From contig JAEUTG010000024.1 in NCBI GenBank assembly GCA_016788045.1, forward strand, positions 1 through 64,000: a stretch of DNA of 64,000 nt. The letters run 5' to 3'. Shown one piece after another: positions 63,835-64,000 of this stretch. The notes beneath the pieces are model-generated. The model worked only from the letters and a program-made list of their open reading frames with translations. It made no database searches and had not been told where the DNA came from. This DNA is from Bacteroidales bacterium. Lineage in GTDB: Bacteria; Bacteroidota; Bacteroidia; Bacteroidales; Lentimicrobiaceae. Position 1 is the stretch's first letter, and every line of letters starts with the position of its first letter. A program made the translations under genes and the position numbers.

Positions 63835-64000
63835 ACTCTTTTATTTTTCTGTAAAGCGTGCGTTCAGAGATTCCCAGTTCAAGCGCAGCATTTTTTCGCT
63901 TTCCGCCATGCTTTTCGATGGCTCTGCGGATCAGATCGATCTCTTTTTTCTGAATGGAGAGCGAATCATCAAGCACTTCGGAGGTGTACAAGGTTTCAAT
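63824..64000 (-). CDS. C-terminal end of a sigma-54-dependent (NtrC-family) regulator, truncated by the window
   Basis: Only the last 58 codons are inside the window (reads ...[48 protein letters not shown]). The segment [27 protein letters not shown] is the Fis-like helix-turn-helix at the end of NtrC-family activators. Upstream AAA+ and receiver domains must lie beyond 64000. Such a regulator before lptE, TPR and secG is a common Bacteroidota gene order. Its stop overlaps the lptE start. It would act with sigma-54 to turn on target promoters; targets are not visible here. Confidence 0.88.
   Translation of the reverse strand: METLYTSEVLDDSLSIQKKEIDLIRRAIEKHGGKRKNAALELGISERTLYRKIKEYEL

Overview
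The window is from a Bacteroidota chromosome, probably a free-living or sediment-type member of the Bacteroidales/Marinilabiliales side of the phylum. Several independent signs agree: type IX secretion (T9SS) C-terminal sorting domains on three secreted proteins, BACON domains, a GYDIA-type GHMP kinase in a mevalonate operon, a DUF2723 membrane glycosyltransferase-like protein, a CarboxypepD-plug TonB receptor, methylmalonyl-CoA mutase as mutA+mutB, and many TAnnTTTG -7 promoter elements a few tens of bases before start codons. No rRNA, tRNA, CRISPR array, transposase or phage gene was recognised. The window is cut at both ends: a BACON-repeat protein runs off the left edge and a sigma-54-type regulator runs off the right edge.

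Left part (1-9.7 kb, mostly minus strand): two tandem paralogous secreted SGNH-like proteins. One carries an array of at least eight near-identical 87-residue BACON domains in perfect 261-bp steps; the other ends in a dockerin-like calcium-binding pair. A Tricorn-type S41 protease with a strong terminator and an SDR epimerase follow.

Central metabolism and signalling (9.8-28.7 kb): mutA-mutB; a repeat-rich non-coding block; a DUF4838 glycoside-hydrolase-like protein; a minus-strand cluster of TonB receptor, LytS-type kinase, LytTR regulator and HD protein; a stand-alone TrpB2-type tryptophan synthase beta chain preceded by a short leader peptide with four clustered Trp codons; PPK2; an exonuclease; an IscX-like protein; DUF4919; and a GNAT-YoaP fusion.

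29-39 kb: a membrane LamG/SH3-like protein sits 36 bp upstream of a very unusual 1017-residue protein with DUF7477-like repeats, TPRs and two CbbX/SpoVK-type AAA+ modules. Then a phosphatase-gpmA pair, DUF2723 and a NodB deacetylase. 39-50 kb: envelope and T9SS cargo (CotH-like, M1 peptidase, a nidogen-like protein), an ECF sigma factor coupled to a predicted anti-sigma/outer-membrane-barrel fusion, and an Ig-like lipoprotein.

50-64 kb: ArsR regulator, adenine deaminase, a tightly packed mevalonate operon (HMG-CoA reductase, GYDIA kinase, MvaD, mevalonate kinase), a small beta-grasp-like protein coupled to a 5'-nucleotidase, DUF4468, groESL, secG, a TPR protein, lptE and the C-terminal end of an NtrC-family regulator. 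The last block is a typical Bacteroidota gene order.

The best candidates for something undescribed are the DUF7477-TPR-double-AAA+ protein with its membrane partner, the attenuator-like Trp leader in front of trpB2, the BACON array, and a dispersed family of palindromic intergenic repeats. All family assignments were made by eye from translated sequence; no search was run.
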